The position numbers and the translations under genes are program-made. The notes under the pieces were generated by a model, which searched no databases, was not told the DNA's origin, and worked only from the letters and a program-made list of their open reading frames with translations. Shown here one piece after another: positions 27,372 to 36,558 of a DNA stretch of 64,000 bases. The DNA lies in NCBI GenBank assembly GCA_000803105.1, contig JTDA01000004.1, positions 186,001-250,000 of the forward strand. The letters run 5' to 3'. Each line of letters starts with the position of its first letter. The stretch's first letter is position 1. This DNA comes from Coprobacter secundus. Its GTDB lineage: Bacteria; Bacteroidota; Bacteroidia; Bacteroidales; Coprobacteraceae.

Positions 27372-28628
27372 TTATTCTTCACGGATAGCATCTATCGCTT
27401 TTATCTGCAATGCCCGCCAGGCAGGCAGCATTCCCGCCAACATTCCTGCAATCAACAAAACTGCCGTAGCAGCCATTGCCGTCCCAAACGAAATTTGTGG
27501 CGAGCGGAAAAACATCGTCTCGCTGGGAACACTTTGTAACATCATATCCACTAATTGTAACAAACCTACACCTGCAGCGAGTCCAGCAAATCCCGCAACA
27601 GAGGTAAGTAACAGACTCTCGCCCATAATCTGTATAATAATCGTCCTCGGACGTGCGCCCAGTGCCCGTCGTATTCCTATCTCCTTCGTACGCTCCTTTA
27701 CCGTTACAAGCATAATGTTACTTACACCCACAATTCCAGCTAATAGTGTCCCTGTACCTACAATCCAAATTAACCACGAAATACCCGAAAACAGATTATT
27801 AAACATTGTAAATTCTTTTTCTACATTCATACTCATTACAGCCTGCAAATCATCCGGAGAAATATGATTTTGTTTTTTCAATACATTCTTAATCACATCT
27901 TCTATCTCTGAAACAGGAGTACTATCATAAGCAGCTAAAGCAATACAATCGATATTGTCTCCTCTACGATAACTCTGTTGCATAGTACTGAACGGAAGTA
28001 TTATCGACTCCTCTGACCTACCTCCAATTTGTATTTGTGTAACTGGTATATTTACCCCTACCACGCTATAAGCGATACCATTTATCTGTAATAACTGTCC
28101 CAGAGGATTTTCCCCCGGCTGGAACATCTCTTCATATACTCGTTTTCCAATTACACACACTTTACGTGTATTCAATATATCTACATTATTGATATAGCGA
28201 CCATACAACATTGTTTGAGGTTCAATATATTGATAATCGGGTGATAAACCCTTGATAGAGTAAGTCCCATATTTATCACCCCGCATGGTATTTTTTTCGC
28301 TCCAAGTTCCAAAAAGAATAGGAGAAATCAGCCTTATTTCAGGAAAACTCTGTTTCAACACTTCCATATCGGAAGAATGTAACGACCACCAACGCCCCTT
28401 ACGAAAACCGTCATATGCCACCGTAGTGCGGTTCGTAAAAAAATAACAAGAATTGTGTGCAAAATCTTTTACTCCGGACATAATCCCATTCTCAAGTCCC
28501 CATCCGGCACCCGACATAATGACCAACATAAATATTCCCCAAAACACACCAAATGCTGTCAACATGCTTCGCATCTTGTTCCGGGTTATCGTAATCCATA
28601 TTTCCTGCCACTTATCTATATCAAACAT
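27372..28628 (-). CDS. MacB-like ABC permease (FtsX family), second copy
   Basis: A 418-residue permease with one N-terminal transmembrane helix (about residues 18-45), a large periplasmic MacB core domain and a C-terminal FtsX domain with three helices (about 285-410). The last carries the motif NIMLVTVKERTKEIGIRRALGA. It lacks an ATPase domain; energy should come from the separate ATP-binding protein two genes upstream. It is clearly homologous to, but diverged from, the adjacent permease, so the two probably pair as a heterodimer. Confidence 0.92.
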   Translation of the reverse strand: MFDIDKWQEIWITITRNKMRSMLTAFGVFWGIFMLVIMSGAGWGLENGIMSGVKDFAHNSCYFFTNRTTVAYDGFRKGRWWSLHSSDMEVLKQSFPEIRLISPILFGTWSEKNTMRGDKYGTYSIKGLSPDYQYIEPQTMLYGRYINNVDILNTRKVCVIGKRVYEEMFQPGENPLGQLLQINGIAYSVVGVNIPVTQIQIGGRSEESIILPFSTMQQSYRRGDNIDCIALAAYDSTPVSEIEDVIKNVLKKQNHISPDDLQAVMSMNVEKEFTMFNNLFSGISWLIWIVGTGTLLAGIVGVSNIMLVTVKERTKEIGIRRALGARPRTIIIQIMGESLLLTSVAGFAGLAAGVGLLQLVDMMLQSVPSETMFFRSPQISFGTAMAATAVLLIAGMLAGMLPAWRALQIKAIDAIREE

Positions 28629-28652
28629 TCTTGCCGTCCTCCCATTATTAAA

Positions 28653-29900
28653 TCATTCATTCCGTAATGCCTCGATAGGTTTTATTTTTACCGCTTTACG
28701 GGCCGGAAAATAACCGGCAAGTACTCCGGCAACGATCAATACAGCTGTAGCAGAAACTGCAATCGGTAACTCAACCGTCGGATTCATAAATATGGAACGT
28801 CCCATATGTCCCCCACTTATCGATAAGTATGAAGCTGCCAATTCGGTAATACCTATACCTGCAATCATACCTATATATCCAAAAAACAAAGTTATTACGA
28901 TTGACTCGGTAACCACTAATTTCAGAATAGAAGATGGGCGTGCTCCTAAAGCTTTCCGGATACCAAGTTCATGAGTCCGCTCTTTCACAGTTATAAGCAT
29001 AATATTACTTACTCCTACCACTCCGGCAATAAGGGTTCCGATTCCTATAATCCATATAAACAAACTTATACCGTTAAAAATACCTTGGGTTTGTAAATAG
29101 TTGGTCAAAATATTCCATATATATACAGCATTATTATCATCTGGAGAAAAATCTTTAATTCTTCCCAGACTCTCCCGGATTTTTCGTTCGAGAATTTCAT
29201 TATCTTTCACTGAATTAACCCCATCAATCAGCATATCAAAACTATCATACGACCATTCAGGGTGGTAAATAATTTGAATAGTAGATAAAGGCGCATATGT
29301 ATAAGGAGACTGATTCATATTGTCATCACTATATATGCCCACTACCTGAAACAAAATATTATTCACTTTTACATATTTACCTAAGGGAGACACATGACGA
29401 AACAAAACCTCTGCCGTACGGTCATGTATTACAACAACCTTCCTTGCTTGCAATATATCAGCCTCATTGATAAAACGTCCGTTTCCGGACTTAACCTCCA
29501 CATTTCTCGATTTTGGAAAATCCGGAGTGACTCCCACCATCGAACTATAAGTATATTCTTTCCCTACTGACAAAGTATCTCCTCTATGCTCTATCACCGG
29601 CAATATATATTTGATTTGCTCATGTTGACCTTTCAAATATTCCGGATCTCCCGGTCTGAACTTAATCGAACGATTTTTTGGCAACCCGTTATACGGTATC
29701 GATGTTCGGCCAGGCCACATCATAAGAGAATTTTTTGCCCTCCAAGAAAACTGGCTCTTAACACCATTCTTCAATCCATTACCTGCAGCTAGTAATATAA
29801 TCAACATAAATATTCCCCATGCAACAGAAAAACCCGTCAAGAATGTTCTTAGCTTATTTTTTCGTATTGTCCCCCATATTTCCTGCCATATATCCCACAT
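28653..29900 (-). CDS. MacB-like ABC permease (FtsX family), first copy
   Basis: A 415-residue paralogue of the next gene with the same plan: N-terminal helix (residues 18-42), periplasmic MacB core (about 50-260) and C-terminal FtsX domain with NIMLITVKERTHELGIRKALGA near residues 300-321. It ends PIEALRNE, the typical C-terminus of such permeases. The gene starts 7 bp after the ATPase gene. MacB-type transporters use mechanotransmission to drive efflux of peptides, antibiotics or lipids from the periplasm; the substrate here is unknown. Confidence 0.92.
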   Translation of the reverse strand: MWDIWQEIWGTIRKNKLRTFLTGFSVAWGIFMLIILLAAGNGLKNGVKSQFSWRAKNSLMMWPGRTSIPYNGLPKNRSIKFRPGDPEYLKGQHEQIKYILPVIEHRGDTLSVGKEYTYSSMVGVTPDFPKSRNVEVKSGNGRFINEADILQARKVVVIHDRTAEVLFRHVSPLGKYVKVNNILFQVVGIYSDDNMNQSPYTYAPLSTIQIIYHPEWSYDSFDMLIDGVNSVKDNEILERKIRESLGRIKDFSPDDNNAVYIWNILTNYLQTQGIFNGISLFIWIIGIGTLIAGVVGVSNIMLITVKERTHELGIRKALGARPSSILKLVVTESIVITLFFGYIGMIAGIGITELAASYLSISGGHMGRSIFMNPTVELPIAVSATAVLIVAGVLAGYFPARKAVKIKPIEALRNE

Positions 29901-29907
29901 ATCACCC

Positions 29908-30582
29908 TTATTTCATCATTTCTATTTCTCCGATTATCCCATCCTTTATATGGACTATCTTATGGGTTTGCATAGCTATGTCACGCTCATGTGTCACCAC
30001 TACCAAAGTCATACCCTCTCGATTTACCTCTTTCAATAAATCCATTACTTCCTGAGTCGTTTCACTGTCTAATGCCCCTGTAGGCTCATCTGCCAAAATT
30101 ATTTGAGGTTTCGAAATCAAAGCCCGAGCAATAGCTACCCGTTGCTTTTGTCCTCCGGACATTTCTGAAGGAAGGTGGTAGGCATGCTCTTTCAGACCCA
30201 TTCGGTCAAGATATTCAAGGGCCAATATATTCCTTTTCTTTCGGGATATATTCTGATAATACAATGGAAGAGCTACATTTTCCATTGCATTTTTAAATGA
30301 AATGAGGTTAAACGACTGAAAGATAAAACCTATCATTCGATTCCGATATTCCGCAGCTTTATTTTCTGATAAATCTTTTATCAATACATTATTCAAATAA
30401 TAATCTCCTGAATCATAATCATCAAGTATACCCAAAATATTCAATAAAGTAGATTTTCCCGAACCGGATGCTCCCATGATAGAAACCAACTCGCCTCTCT
30501 CTACCTGAAGATTAATTCCCTTTAGCACATGTAGCGGAGAACCATTGTAATAAGTCTTATTTATACCTTCTAATCGTATCAT
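29908..30582 (-). CDS. ABC transporter ATP-binding protein (MacB/LolD type)
   Basis: The protein is 224 residues from the ATG at 30582; a TTG three codons upstream is less likely. Walker A is GASGSGKST near residues 36-44, the Q-loop is GFIFQSFNL, the signature is MSGGQKQRVAIARAL near 140-154, and Walker B is IILADEPTGALD. This is the stand-alone ATPase for the two downstream permeases and the first gene of the ATPase-permease-permease-adaptor-TolC operon. It sits directly downstream of a 500-bp gene-free region. Confidence 0.94.
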   Translation of the reverse strand: MIRLEGINKTYYNGSPLHVLKGINLQVERGELVSIMGASGSGKSTLLNILGILDDYDSGDYYLNNVLIKDLSENKAAEYRNRMIGFIFQSFNLISFKNAMENVALPLYYQNISRKKRNILALEYLDRMGLKEHAYHLPSEMSGGQKQRVAIARALISKPQIILADEPTGALDSETTQEVMDLLKEVNREGMTLVVVTHERDIAMQTHKIVHIKDGIIGEIEMMK

Positions 30583-30787
30583 AAATAGCAAACTATTCTA
30601 TATTATAATTAACAGGTGATTTTCATATAAAAAAGCTGTGAAAAAATTTTATATTTATCTTTTTTATATTTCTTCGCCACAAATCTAAGAATTATATACT
30701 ACTTTGCATTACATAGTAGTATAAAAATTAAATATTCTAACATAGTTTAACGTTGAGGACTTTCTTTCATTGAAAGAAGAAAATACT

Positions 30788-30986
30788 AGAGCTCATATAG
30801 CTTGTTTAAATTTATCATAGCAATACATTTTAAAATTTATTTCTCGGGGCAAGCGAGGGCATTTTTTTGTTTTTAAAAGGGGAATAGCAGGTTACCTGAA
30901 AGTGAAAACAGAAAAACTGTCCGGAAGAAAACGCAAAAAAGGTCCGATAATATTTCTTTATTGGAAATGTTAGACCGGCTTCTAAA
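30788..30986 (+). repeat. Dispersed intergenic repeat, copy A (MITE-like)
   Basis: About 199 bp sharing ordered blocks with copies B, C and D: TTTAAATTT near the left end, GGGGAATAGCAGGTTACCTG at 30890-30909 then AAGTGAAAAC, GAAGAAAACGCAAAAAAGGT, and TAATATTTCTTTATTGGAAA before a right end GTTAGACCGGCTTCTAAACC. The ends are imperfect inverted repeats. I found no open reading frame, so it looks non-autonomous. Confidence 0.6.
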
Positions 30987-31050
30987 CCAGTTTATAAACT
31001 TATCATTTCAATTTAAGCTATAAAAAAGAACTGGACAAAAAAATTTATAG

Positions 31051-31085
31051 TGTATGATTTTATTCATACATTATTATTATTTTTG
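31051..31085 (+). promoter_or_regulatory. thyA promoter with embedded palindrome
   Basis: TATTTTTG at 31078-31085 is a TAnnTTTG -7 box, 20 bp before the thyA ATG. Just upstream, TGTATGA (31051-31057) and TCATACA (31064-31070) form a perfect 7-bp inverted repeat where the -33 region should be, a position suited to an operator. Confidence 0.45.
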
Positions 31086-31104
31086 TAAGCTCATGCAATG
31101 AAAA

Positions 31105-31899
31105 ATGAAACAATATTTAGACCTATTACAGCGCGTATTAACTGAAGGTACCCCTAAAGAAGACCGGACAGGTACCGGTACAATAAGTATATTCGGACAT
31201 CAAATGCGGTTCAATATGGACGACGGTTTTCCGATGCTTACGACCAAAAAGTTACATTTAAAATCTATCATATACGAATTACTTTGGTTCCTTAACGGTG
31301 ACACCAATATAAAGTATTTACAAGAACACGGTGTAAGAATTTGGAATGAATGGGCCGACAACAATGGAGACTTAGGCCATATATACGGTTACCAATGGCG
31401 CTCATGGCCCGATTATAACGGTGGATATATCGACCAGATAAAAGAAGCTGTAGAAACCATAAAACACAACCCCGACTCGAGACGTATTATTGTCAGTGCA
31501 TGGAATGTTGCCGACCTTCCAAATATGAAATTGCCTCCCTGCCATGCTTTCTTTCAATTTTATGTAGCCAACAAACGTCTCAGCCTCCAACTTTATCAAC
31601 GCAGCGCTGACATTTTTCTGGGAGTTCCCTTTAATATTGCATCTTATGCCCTTTTATTACATATGATGGCACAAGTCACAGGACTTAAAGCTGGAGATTT
31701 TGTCCATACTCTTGGAGATGCCCACATCTACAAAAACCATCTTGAACAGGTAAAATTACAATTAAGCCGTATACCGCGTTCATTACCTCAAATAAAAATA
31801 AATCCTGAAGTAAAAGATATATTTAATTTCAAATATGAAGATTTTGAAATTATAGGATACGATCCACACCCGCACATAAAAGGAGAAGTGGCCGTATAA
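31105..31899 (+). CDS. thyA: Thymidylate synthase
   Basis: The 264 residues match the length of E. coli ThyA. It methylates dUMP to dTMP with methylene-tetrahydrofolate. Visible motifs are [18 protein letters not shown] (start), [20 protein letters not shown] near residues 80-99, the active-site Cys in [11 protein letters not shown] near residue 146, [18 protein letters not shown] split over 165-182, and [12 protein letters not shown]. folA follows 44 bp downstream, the classic thyA-folA pair that regenerates the dihydrofolate made by ThyA. Confidence 0.97.
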   Translation: MKQYLDLLQRVLTEGTPKEDRTGTGTISIFGHQMRFNMDDGFPMLTTKKLHLKSIIYELLWFLNGDTNIKYLQEHGVRIWNEWADNNGDLGHIYGYQWRSWPDYNGGYIDQIKEAVETIKHNPDSRRIIVSAWNVADLPNMKLPPCHAFFQFYVANKRLSLQLYQRSADIFLGVPFNIASYALLLHMMAQVTGLKAGDFVHTLGDAHIYKNHLEQVKLQLSRIPRSLPQIKINPEVKDIFNFKYEDFEIIGYDPHPHIKGEVAV

Positions 31900-31943
31900 C
31901 CTTTTCTTCATATTTTATATTATTAACCAAAAACAAAAGACCT

Positions 31944-32441
31944 ATGCCAACAATTTCTTTGATCGCTGCCGTAGCCGAAGATATGGCTATCGGCAAAAAT
32001 AAAGAGCTTCTATGTGATCTTCCCAACGATATGAAGCACTTTAAAGAACGAACACTAAACCATGCTGTTATCATGGGGCGTCGAACCTTCGAATCTCTTC
32101 CCAATGGAGCATTGAAAAATCGGAAAAATCTGATCTTGACAACTGTCCCTGAGTCGGTTTATACCGATGCTTTCGCTTGTTATTCTATAGAAGATGCTTT
32201 ACAACTTTGTGAAACACAAGATGAAGTATTCGTAATCGGAGGGGCTATGGTGTACAAACAGACCATAGACATGGCCAATAAACTTTATATTACAGAAATC
32301 CACCATACATTTGAAAATGCAGACAGCTTTTTCCCTGCTATCAATCCGTCCATATGGAAAGAAACAAGTCGAGAGGATCATCCGGCCGATAAACAGCACC
32401 CATATGCTTATTCCTTTGTGGTCTATGAGCGCATAAAATAA
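31944..32441 (+). CDS. folA: Dihydrofolate reductase
   Basis: A 165-residue enzyme reducing dihydrofolate to tetrahydrofolate with NADPH. Motifs are ISLIAAVAEDMAIGKN, the catalytic acid region LLCDLPNDMKHFKERT (Asp28), VIMGRRTFESLP near residues 45-56, EVFVIGGAMVYKQ near 94-106, and YITEIHHTFENADSFFP. It is probably co-transcribed with thyA, 44 bp upstream. Confidence 0.96.
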   Translation: MPTISLIAAVAEDMAIGKNKELLCDLPNDMKHFKERTLNHAVIMGRRTFESLPNGALKNRKNLILTTVPESVYTDAFACYSIEDALQLCETQDEVFVIGGAMVYKQTIDMANKLYITEIHHTFENADSFFPAINPSIWKETSREDHPADKQHPYAYSFVVYERIK

Positions 32442-32447
32442 AAATAA

Positions 32448-32496
32448 AAAGAGGTGTCTAAAAATTAGAATTCAACTATTTTTAAGGCACCTCTTT
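32448..32496. terminator. Bidirectional terminator after folA
   Basis: AAAGAGGTGTC at 32448-32458 pairs with GGCACCTCTTT at 32486-32496, extended by an A/T stem, between convergent genes. On the minus strand it is followed by a T-rich run. The sequence AGAGGTGTCTAAAAATT also resembles the end of the dispersed repeats. Confidence 0.7.
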
Positions 32497-32517
32497 CGAT
32501 AAATGACTACTAAAAGA

Positions 32518-32982
32518 CTACTCGACAGCATTGACAATCATATTGCCGTCTTTATCAAAATGTATTTCTGTTTCTGGATTGGTATTCAGCTCTATTTCAA
32601 ATCCATAATTATGCCGGCTCATTTCCACCATTTCAGCTACCGGAAAATTCTCACTTACATAATTTACTATTTTGATGGGTAAAAGTTCGATTTGCATCTT
32701 ATAAGGTATAGATGTACCATTCCCGTCCACTGCCTGCCATTCTCCCGACTCAAAAAAACGAACTTCAAAACCGTTGGCCAAATCCACTTTATAATGAGGT
32801 TCTCCCGACTTCTTCTCCACTTTAGTTATAATCACCCCTTCAAAATAAGTTTCAATAAATTGTTGTGATAGTTCCGGTAACTTGCTATATGAAATTTTTT
32901 GGTCATCATCACCGCAAGAAACTACCCCCCAAATAATCATCATCAATACTGATATTCGACTGTAAATAATGTTTGTTTTCAT
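32518..32982 (-). CDS. PepSY-like periplasmic lipoprotein
   Basis: From the ATG at 32982 the product is 154 residues with a lipoprotein signal (VLMMIIWGVVSC, lipid Cys at residue 23). Two tandem PepSY-like repeats follow (about 33-95 and 97-150). They share the pattern of a helix (LPELSQQFIETYFEGVIITKVE) followed by strands ending in a DGNG or DKDGN turn. Such DUF2874/PepSY-like proteins are common in Bacteroidales and periplasmic; ligand unknown. The longer frame to 33042 would put 20 residues before the signal peptide and is rejected. Confidence 0.8.
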   Translation of the reverse strand: MKTNIIYSRISVLMMIIWGVVSCGDDDQKISYSKLPELSQQFIETYFEGVIITKVEKKSGEPHYKVDLANGFEVRFFESGEWQAVDGNGTSIPYKMQIELLPIKIVNYVSENFPVAEMVEMSRHNYGFEIELNTNPETEIHFDKDGNMIVNAVE

Positions 32983-33492
32983 AATTCTATTATTAAAATC
33001 ATAAACCGGTTTAAATTTCTCGAATCCATCATAAGGAAACACTCAAAAAAATCTGGCCAAGAGCTACTATAGCCTTATCAAAAAATCAATACAAGTTCTA
33101 TACTCAATAACAAAACATATCCAAAATATTTCATACAATTAAGGTTATTTCAGCAAGAATAATACCATGTGCCCTAAAGTCTTTATTTTTATCTGTCTAT
33201 ACGATAAAAGAATTACAATATATAAAAAATAGTATTTAACATAAAATAATAGTGTACATATTACACTTATATACATATCTCTAAATACCCGATAGATACA
33301 TAATAATCAATCACATAACAAATTAACAATTATTTTATTTTATAGTTACTAAACTCACTTTTCCCATATATAATCCTATTGTCATCCAATTTTACATGTT
33401 ATAAAACATATTTTTCAAAAACATTTTGTATCTTTGCAGTGTTAATAATAGAAAGAAGTAATAATCGTTTGCCGAATGGCGGTAAACAAAAA
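32983..33492. other. AT-rich gene-free region before a small-protein gene
   Basis: About 510 bp of very AT-rich sequence. Only its last 65 bp carry recognisable signals: a promoter at 33429-33436 and a leader hairpin at 33467-33487. The rest shows no open frame or repeat that I can identify. Confidence 0.5.
33429..33436 (+). promoter_or_regulatory. Promoter -7 box of the small-protein gene
   Basis: TATCTTTG is an exact TAnnTTTG, followed by CAGTG. The expected transcript starts near 33443, about 50 nt before the ATG. Between them, GTTTGCCG (33467-33474) and CGGTAAAC (33480-33487) form a leader hairpin that ends 5 bases before the ATG. Confidence 0.6.
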
Positions 33493-33639
33493 ATGATGAA
33501 AATGATGGAAAAAGAAAAAAACTTAATCGCATCTCTGAGATATCAGATTGAGCGATACAAATCAGTAGGTAATGGATTTATGTGTCAACGTTTAAACGCT
33601 GAACTCCAAAAACTTATGACAAAGCAGGCAGCCTGCTAA
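33493..33639 (+). CDS. Small 48-residue protein of unknown function
   Basis: I do not recognise this family. The product is 48 residues, starting MMKMMEKEKN (any of four closely spaced ATGs could be used) and ending in a Cys (KLMTKQAAC). It is mostly predicted helix, with basic and amphipathic character (LIASLRYQIERYKSVGN) and an internal GFMCQRLNAELQK. There is no signal peptide. The gene is framed by its own TAnnTTTG promoter, a leader hairpin and a terminator at 33667-33700, which strongly suggests a real transcription unit. The longer frame starting at 33379 runs through the promoter and is rejected. Confidence 0.6.
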   Translation: MMKMMEKEKNLIASLRYQIERYKSVGNGFMCQRLNAELQKLMTKQAAC

Positions 33640-33666
33640 TAAAAAATTATTTTATCCTATAATGCT

Positions 33667-33711
33667 GGACATCATCGCAAATATGTTGCGAAGATTGTCC
33701 ATTTTTATTTT
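33667..33711 (+). terminator. Terminator of the small-protein gene
   Basis: GGACATCATCGCAA (33667-33680) pairs imperfectly with TTGCGAAGATTGTCC (33686-33700) and is followed by ATTTTTATTTT. This is a typical rho-independent terminator. Confidence 0.75.
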
Positions 33712-33832
33712 ATCGCCTTTTATTCTGCGCCCTATAAATTCATATGCCTATTTTACATTTCCAACCAACTCTCATTTTCTGAGCTTCAAATCCACAAAAG
33801 CTGATACATTTTTTTTATCCTAAAAGAATATT

Positions 33833-33840
33833 TATTTTTG
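33833..33840 (+). promoter_or_regulatory. Promoter -7 box of the GH123-type gene
   Basis: TATTTTTG lies 30 bp before the ATG at 33871. Its last three bases are the TTG that opens the longer reading frame, so that upstream start cannot be on the transcript. Confidence 0.55.
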
Positions 33841-33870
33841 TACCCATTCAAACACAAAAATATCTCTTAC

Positions 33871-35634
33871 ATGAAAACACTCTCGATTATCTGTTTCTTT
33901 ATTTTATCTTTAACAAATAACATTATTGCCCAAAACAAAGAAAAATATCCGTTGGGAGACTATACAGAATTGACCGATACCAAGCCTCATGACAGTAATA
34001 CCTTCTGGGATAAACAAGGAACACTGCCACAATTAAGATGGGGCTCTACCGATATACGATATTCCAAACTAAATATTCCTGTCGAAACCAAAGGTTCATT
34101 ATGGAAAGCCAAGGCATGGAAAGGAGAAAGAGTCAACGCTCAAGCTGTCCTATGGAGTGCCAAAGAATTAAAAAATGTACAAATATCCGTATCGGAATTG
34201 ACAAACGGTTCTGACATAATACCAATAAGCTCTATTACGACAAATTTCGTCAGATATGTCATGACTGATGAATTGAACAAGGATAAAAGAGGCGGATGTA
34301 GCCATCGCCCCAACAAAGCGGAATGGGATTCGTCCCTTGTTGCTGATCCGTTGGATATCATCAAAATAAGAGATGTACAAGCCCGTTCCACTCAACCGAT
34401 ATGGGTAAATATATGGGTTCCCAAAAACACAAGAACAGGGAAATATAAAGGAACTTTAACTATTTCAGGGACCAACTTTTCTCCGATGAAACTCAAAATT
34501 GAAGTGGAGGTCTTAAACCATACTTTACCGTCTCCCGAAGACTGGAAATTCCATCTTGATTTATGGCAAAACCCTTATGCCGTAGCTCGATACTATCAAG
34601 TGCCATTATGGAGCAAGAAGCATTTCGAAGCTATGCGCCCGATTATGAAAAAACTCGCAGATACCGGGCAAAAAGTCATCACGGCAACCATTATGCACAA
34701 ACCTTGGAACGGCCAAACTTTAGACCTTTTCAATAGTATGGTCACCAAAATAAAAAAGATCGATGGTACTTGGAGCTATGATTATACGGTCTTTGACAAA
34801 TGGGTCGATTTTATGATGAATGAAATAGGTATAAATCAGCAAATCAACTGTTATACGCTGATTCCTTGGGCTCTCCAATTCGATTATTATGACCAGGCAA
34901 CAAATACGATAAAATATATAAACACTAAACCGGGAGATAAAAGTTATAGCGACTATTGGGGTAGTTTCCTCACCGATTTTTCACGCCACCTACGCAAAAA
35001 AGGCTGGTTCGAAAAAACAACTATTGCTATGGATGAACGAGAATTAAATGCTATGCAAGAAGCATTAAAAATAATAAAAAAAGCCGACCCTGAATTTAAA
35101 GTTTCATTGGCCGGAAACTATCACAATGAAATAGAATCTGATCTATATGATTATTGCCTTGCCTTCGGCCATAATTTCCCAAAAGACACTAAAAATTCCC
35201 GTTCACAAAAAAATAAAAAAAGTACTGTATACACATGTTGCACCGAAGCCATACCCAATGTCTTTACTTTCTCCCCTCCTGCAGAAGCAACGTGGCCCGG
35301 ATGGCATGTTGCTGCCGGAAATTATGATGGATACCTACGATGGGCCTATAACAGTTGGCCCGAAGATCCCCTGAGAGATTCCCGATTTCGTACATGGGCT
35401 GCAGGAGATTGTTTCCTGATATATCCTGGATTTCGTAGTAGTATCCGTATGGAACGGCTTATTGAAGGAATACAGGATTGTGAGAAAATATGGATATTAC
35501 AGAAAAAAATAACCAATAAAAAACAGCTCGAAAAACTTAATAAAATCGTTTCACAATTCACCCCAGAAGGTCTTACCCGGAAAGATGTAACTCAAATGGT
35601 CAATGAAGCGCGTAAAGTATTAAATTCATTCTAA
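33871..35634 (+). CDS. GH123-type (DUF4091) glycoside hydrolase, exported
   Basis: 587 residues with a signal peptide (residues 1 to about 21, ending NNIIAQ), an N-terminal beta-sandwich (about 60-215) and a TIM-barrel-like DUF4091/GH123 catalytic domain. The adjacent Asp388-Glu389 pair in TTIAMDERELN matches the Asp-Glu pair used for substrate-assisted hydrolysis by GH123 beta-N-acetylgalactosaminidases. EATWPGWHVAAGNYDGYLRWAYNSWP split over residues 481-506 and RMERLIEGIQDCEKI are further family features. It may remove GalNAc from host glycans or glycolipids; specificity is inferred, not seen. Confidence 0.8.
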   Translation: MKTLSIICFFILSLTNNIIAQNKEKYPLGDYTELTDTKPHDSNTFWDKQGTLPQLRWGSTDIRYSKLNIPVETKGSLWKAKAWKGERVNAQAVLWSAKELKNVQISVSELTNGSDIIPISSITTNFVRYVMTDELNKDKRGGCSHRPNKAEWDSSLVADPLDIIKIRDVQARSTQPIWVNIWVPKNTRTGKYKGTLTISGTNFSPMKLKIEVEVLNHTLPSPEDWKFHLDLWQNPYAVARYYQVPLWSKKHFEAMRPIMKKLADTGQKVITATIMHKPWNGQTLDLFNSMVTKIKKIDGTWSYDYTVFDKWVDFMMNEIGINQQINCYTLIPWALQFDYYDQATNTIKYINTKPGDKSYSDYWGSFLTDFSRHLRKKGWFEKTTIAMDERELNAMQEALKIIKKADPEFKVSLAGNYHNEIESDLYDYCLAFGHNFPKDTKNSRSQKNKKSTVYTCCTEAIPNVFTFSPPAEATWPGWHVAAGNYDGYLRWAYNSWPEDPLRDSRFRTWAAGDCFLIYPGFRSSIRMERLIEGIQDCEKIWILQKKITNKKQLEKLNKIVSQFTPEGLTRKDVTQMVNEARKVLNSF

Positions 35635-35643
35635 AAAATTCAT

Positions 35644-35812
35644 TAAGAGTCTGTTTAAATTTACTCAAGTCAATTTTGAGGAATTTCTTTTTTGATTGTT
35701 ATAAGAATGACCAAACCATTTTGACGTATGAAAACAAGAAAACAGACCGACAGAAAACGCAAAAATAACCTGTCTGAATTATTTCTATCAGCAAATTTAA
35801 TCAAACTCCAAA
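35644..35812 (+). repeat. Dispersed intergenic repeat, copy B (MITE-like)
   Basis: Starts AAGAGTCTGTTTAAATTTAC and shares with the other copies CAAGTCAATTTTGAGGAATT then TCTTTTTT, GAAAACAAGAAAACAGACCG, and ACAGAAAACGCAAAAATAAC. The right end is degraded (AAATTTAATC). It lies between the GH123 gene and the AlbA_2 gene with no intact coding frame. Confidence 0.55.
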
Positions 35813-35888
35813 GTTTTCGGGATTTTATCTTTTTCTACTATGAAAAAGATAAAATCCCGAAAATACAATTATTGACATATATATCAAA

Positions 35889-36554
35889 TTAACCAATATC
35901 TTTTGGAAATTTATTGCACAAACGAAAGTAAAACTTATGTTTTACAAAATAAGGTTCTACAATACCAAACCGCATAAACTTGGATAATAATATTTCAGCT
36001 TCATGCCGAGAGACATGTCCTTTACGGCAATACTGGTTAAAAGAGATATATTCGTTATCATTCAGATAGCTCAAGAGAAACTGCTCTCTTTCTGTGTACT
36101 CGACCAACTCACCCAAAGGACTATCTGCCTGTTTCCATACCCGAATATGTACTGGAGTCGCCAAAATATTTTCATCGGCAATACGAATGTACGCCCACGA
36201 CTTGCCGTATTCATCTTTTGCATACACAGGTTTTACCACATTCTCTTTTACATCAACCTCAAGCACTGTACGTTTTTCAATATAATGTACCTGCATAGTA
36301 TACTTTATTTCCGGTATACAATAAAGCTGTGCAGCAGTTTCTATCATATACATCTCTTCCTCCGAACGAACTCCCGCAATACGGCCATTATCCTTTACGC
36401 CTACCAACAATTTTCCCCCATCGGTATTGGCAAAAGCAGAAAAAGTTTTAGCGATTTTTCGTGCATCCGAGATTTCAAATTTAAAATCCTGTTGCTGGTG
36501 CTCTCCTTCTGCTATCAAAGAATATATATAATCTGTGTCCCCAAACGATTTCAT
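35889..36554 (-). CDS. AlbA_2 (Schlafen-type) putative ATP/nucleic-acid-binding protein
   Basis: From the ATG at 36554 the product is 221 residues. It begins with an AlbA_2 domain (about residues 10-125), recognised by EGEHQQQDFKFEISDARKIA, FSAFANTDGGKLLVGVKDNG and GKSWAYIRIADEN. A winged-helix-like C-terminal segment follows (about 145-215: LLSYLNDNEYISFNQYCRKG split, HVSRHEAEILLSKFMRFGIVEP split). This layout suggests a DNA- or RNA-binding regulator; the target is unknown. The longer TTG start at 36590 lies upstream of the promoter box and is rejected. Confidence 0.82.
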   Translation of the reverse strand: MKSFGDTDYIYSLIAEGEHQQQDFKFEISDARKIAKTFSAFANTDGGKLLVGVKDNGRIAGVRSEEEMYMIETAAQLYCIPEIKYTMQVHYIEKRTVLEVDVKENVVKPVYAKDEYGKSWAYIRIADENILATPVHIRVWKQADSPLGELVEYTEREQFLLSYLNDNEYISFNQYCRKGHVSRHEAEILLSKFMRFGIVEPYFVKHKFYFRLCNKFPKDIG

Positions 36555-36558
36555 ACTG

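Larger units (their letters stand above)
30592..31104. other. Gene-free region between the efflux operon and thyA
   Basis: About 510 bp between divergent units. It contains dispersed repeat copy A (30788-30986) and the thyA promoter region. The efflux operon promoter should also lie here, but I find no exact TAnnTTTG close to its start. No protein-coding potential is apparent. Confidence 0.5.

Noticed and set aside
24887-30582. The efflux operon as a novel system
   Set aside because: An ATPase, two FtsX-type permeases, an adaptor and a TolC is an ordinary arrangement for MacAB-like pumps in Bacteroidota.
33379-33492. N-terminal extension of the small-protein frame
   Set aside because: The extension contains the TATCTTTG promoter box, so its DNA is upstream of the transcript start.
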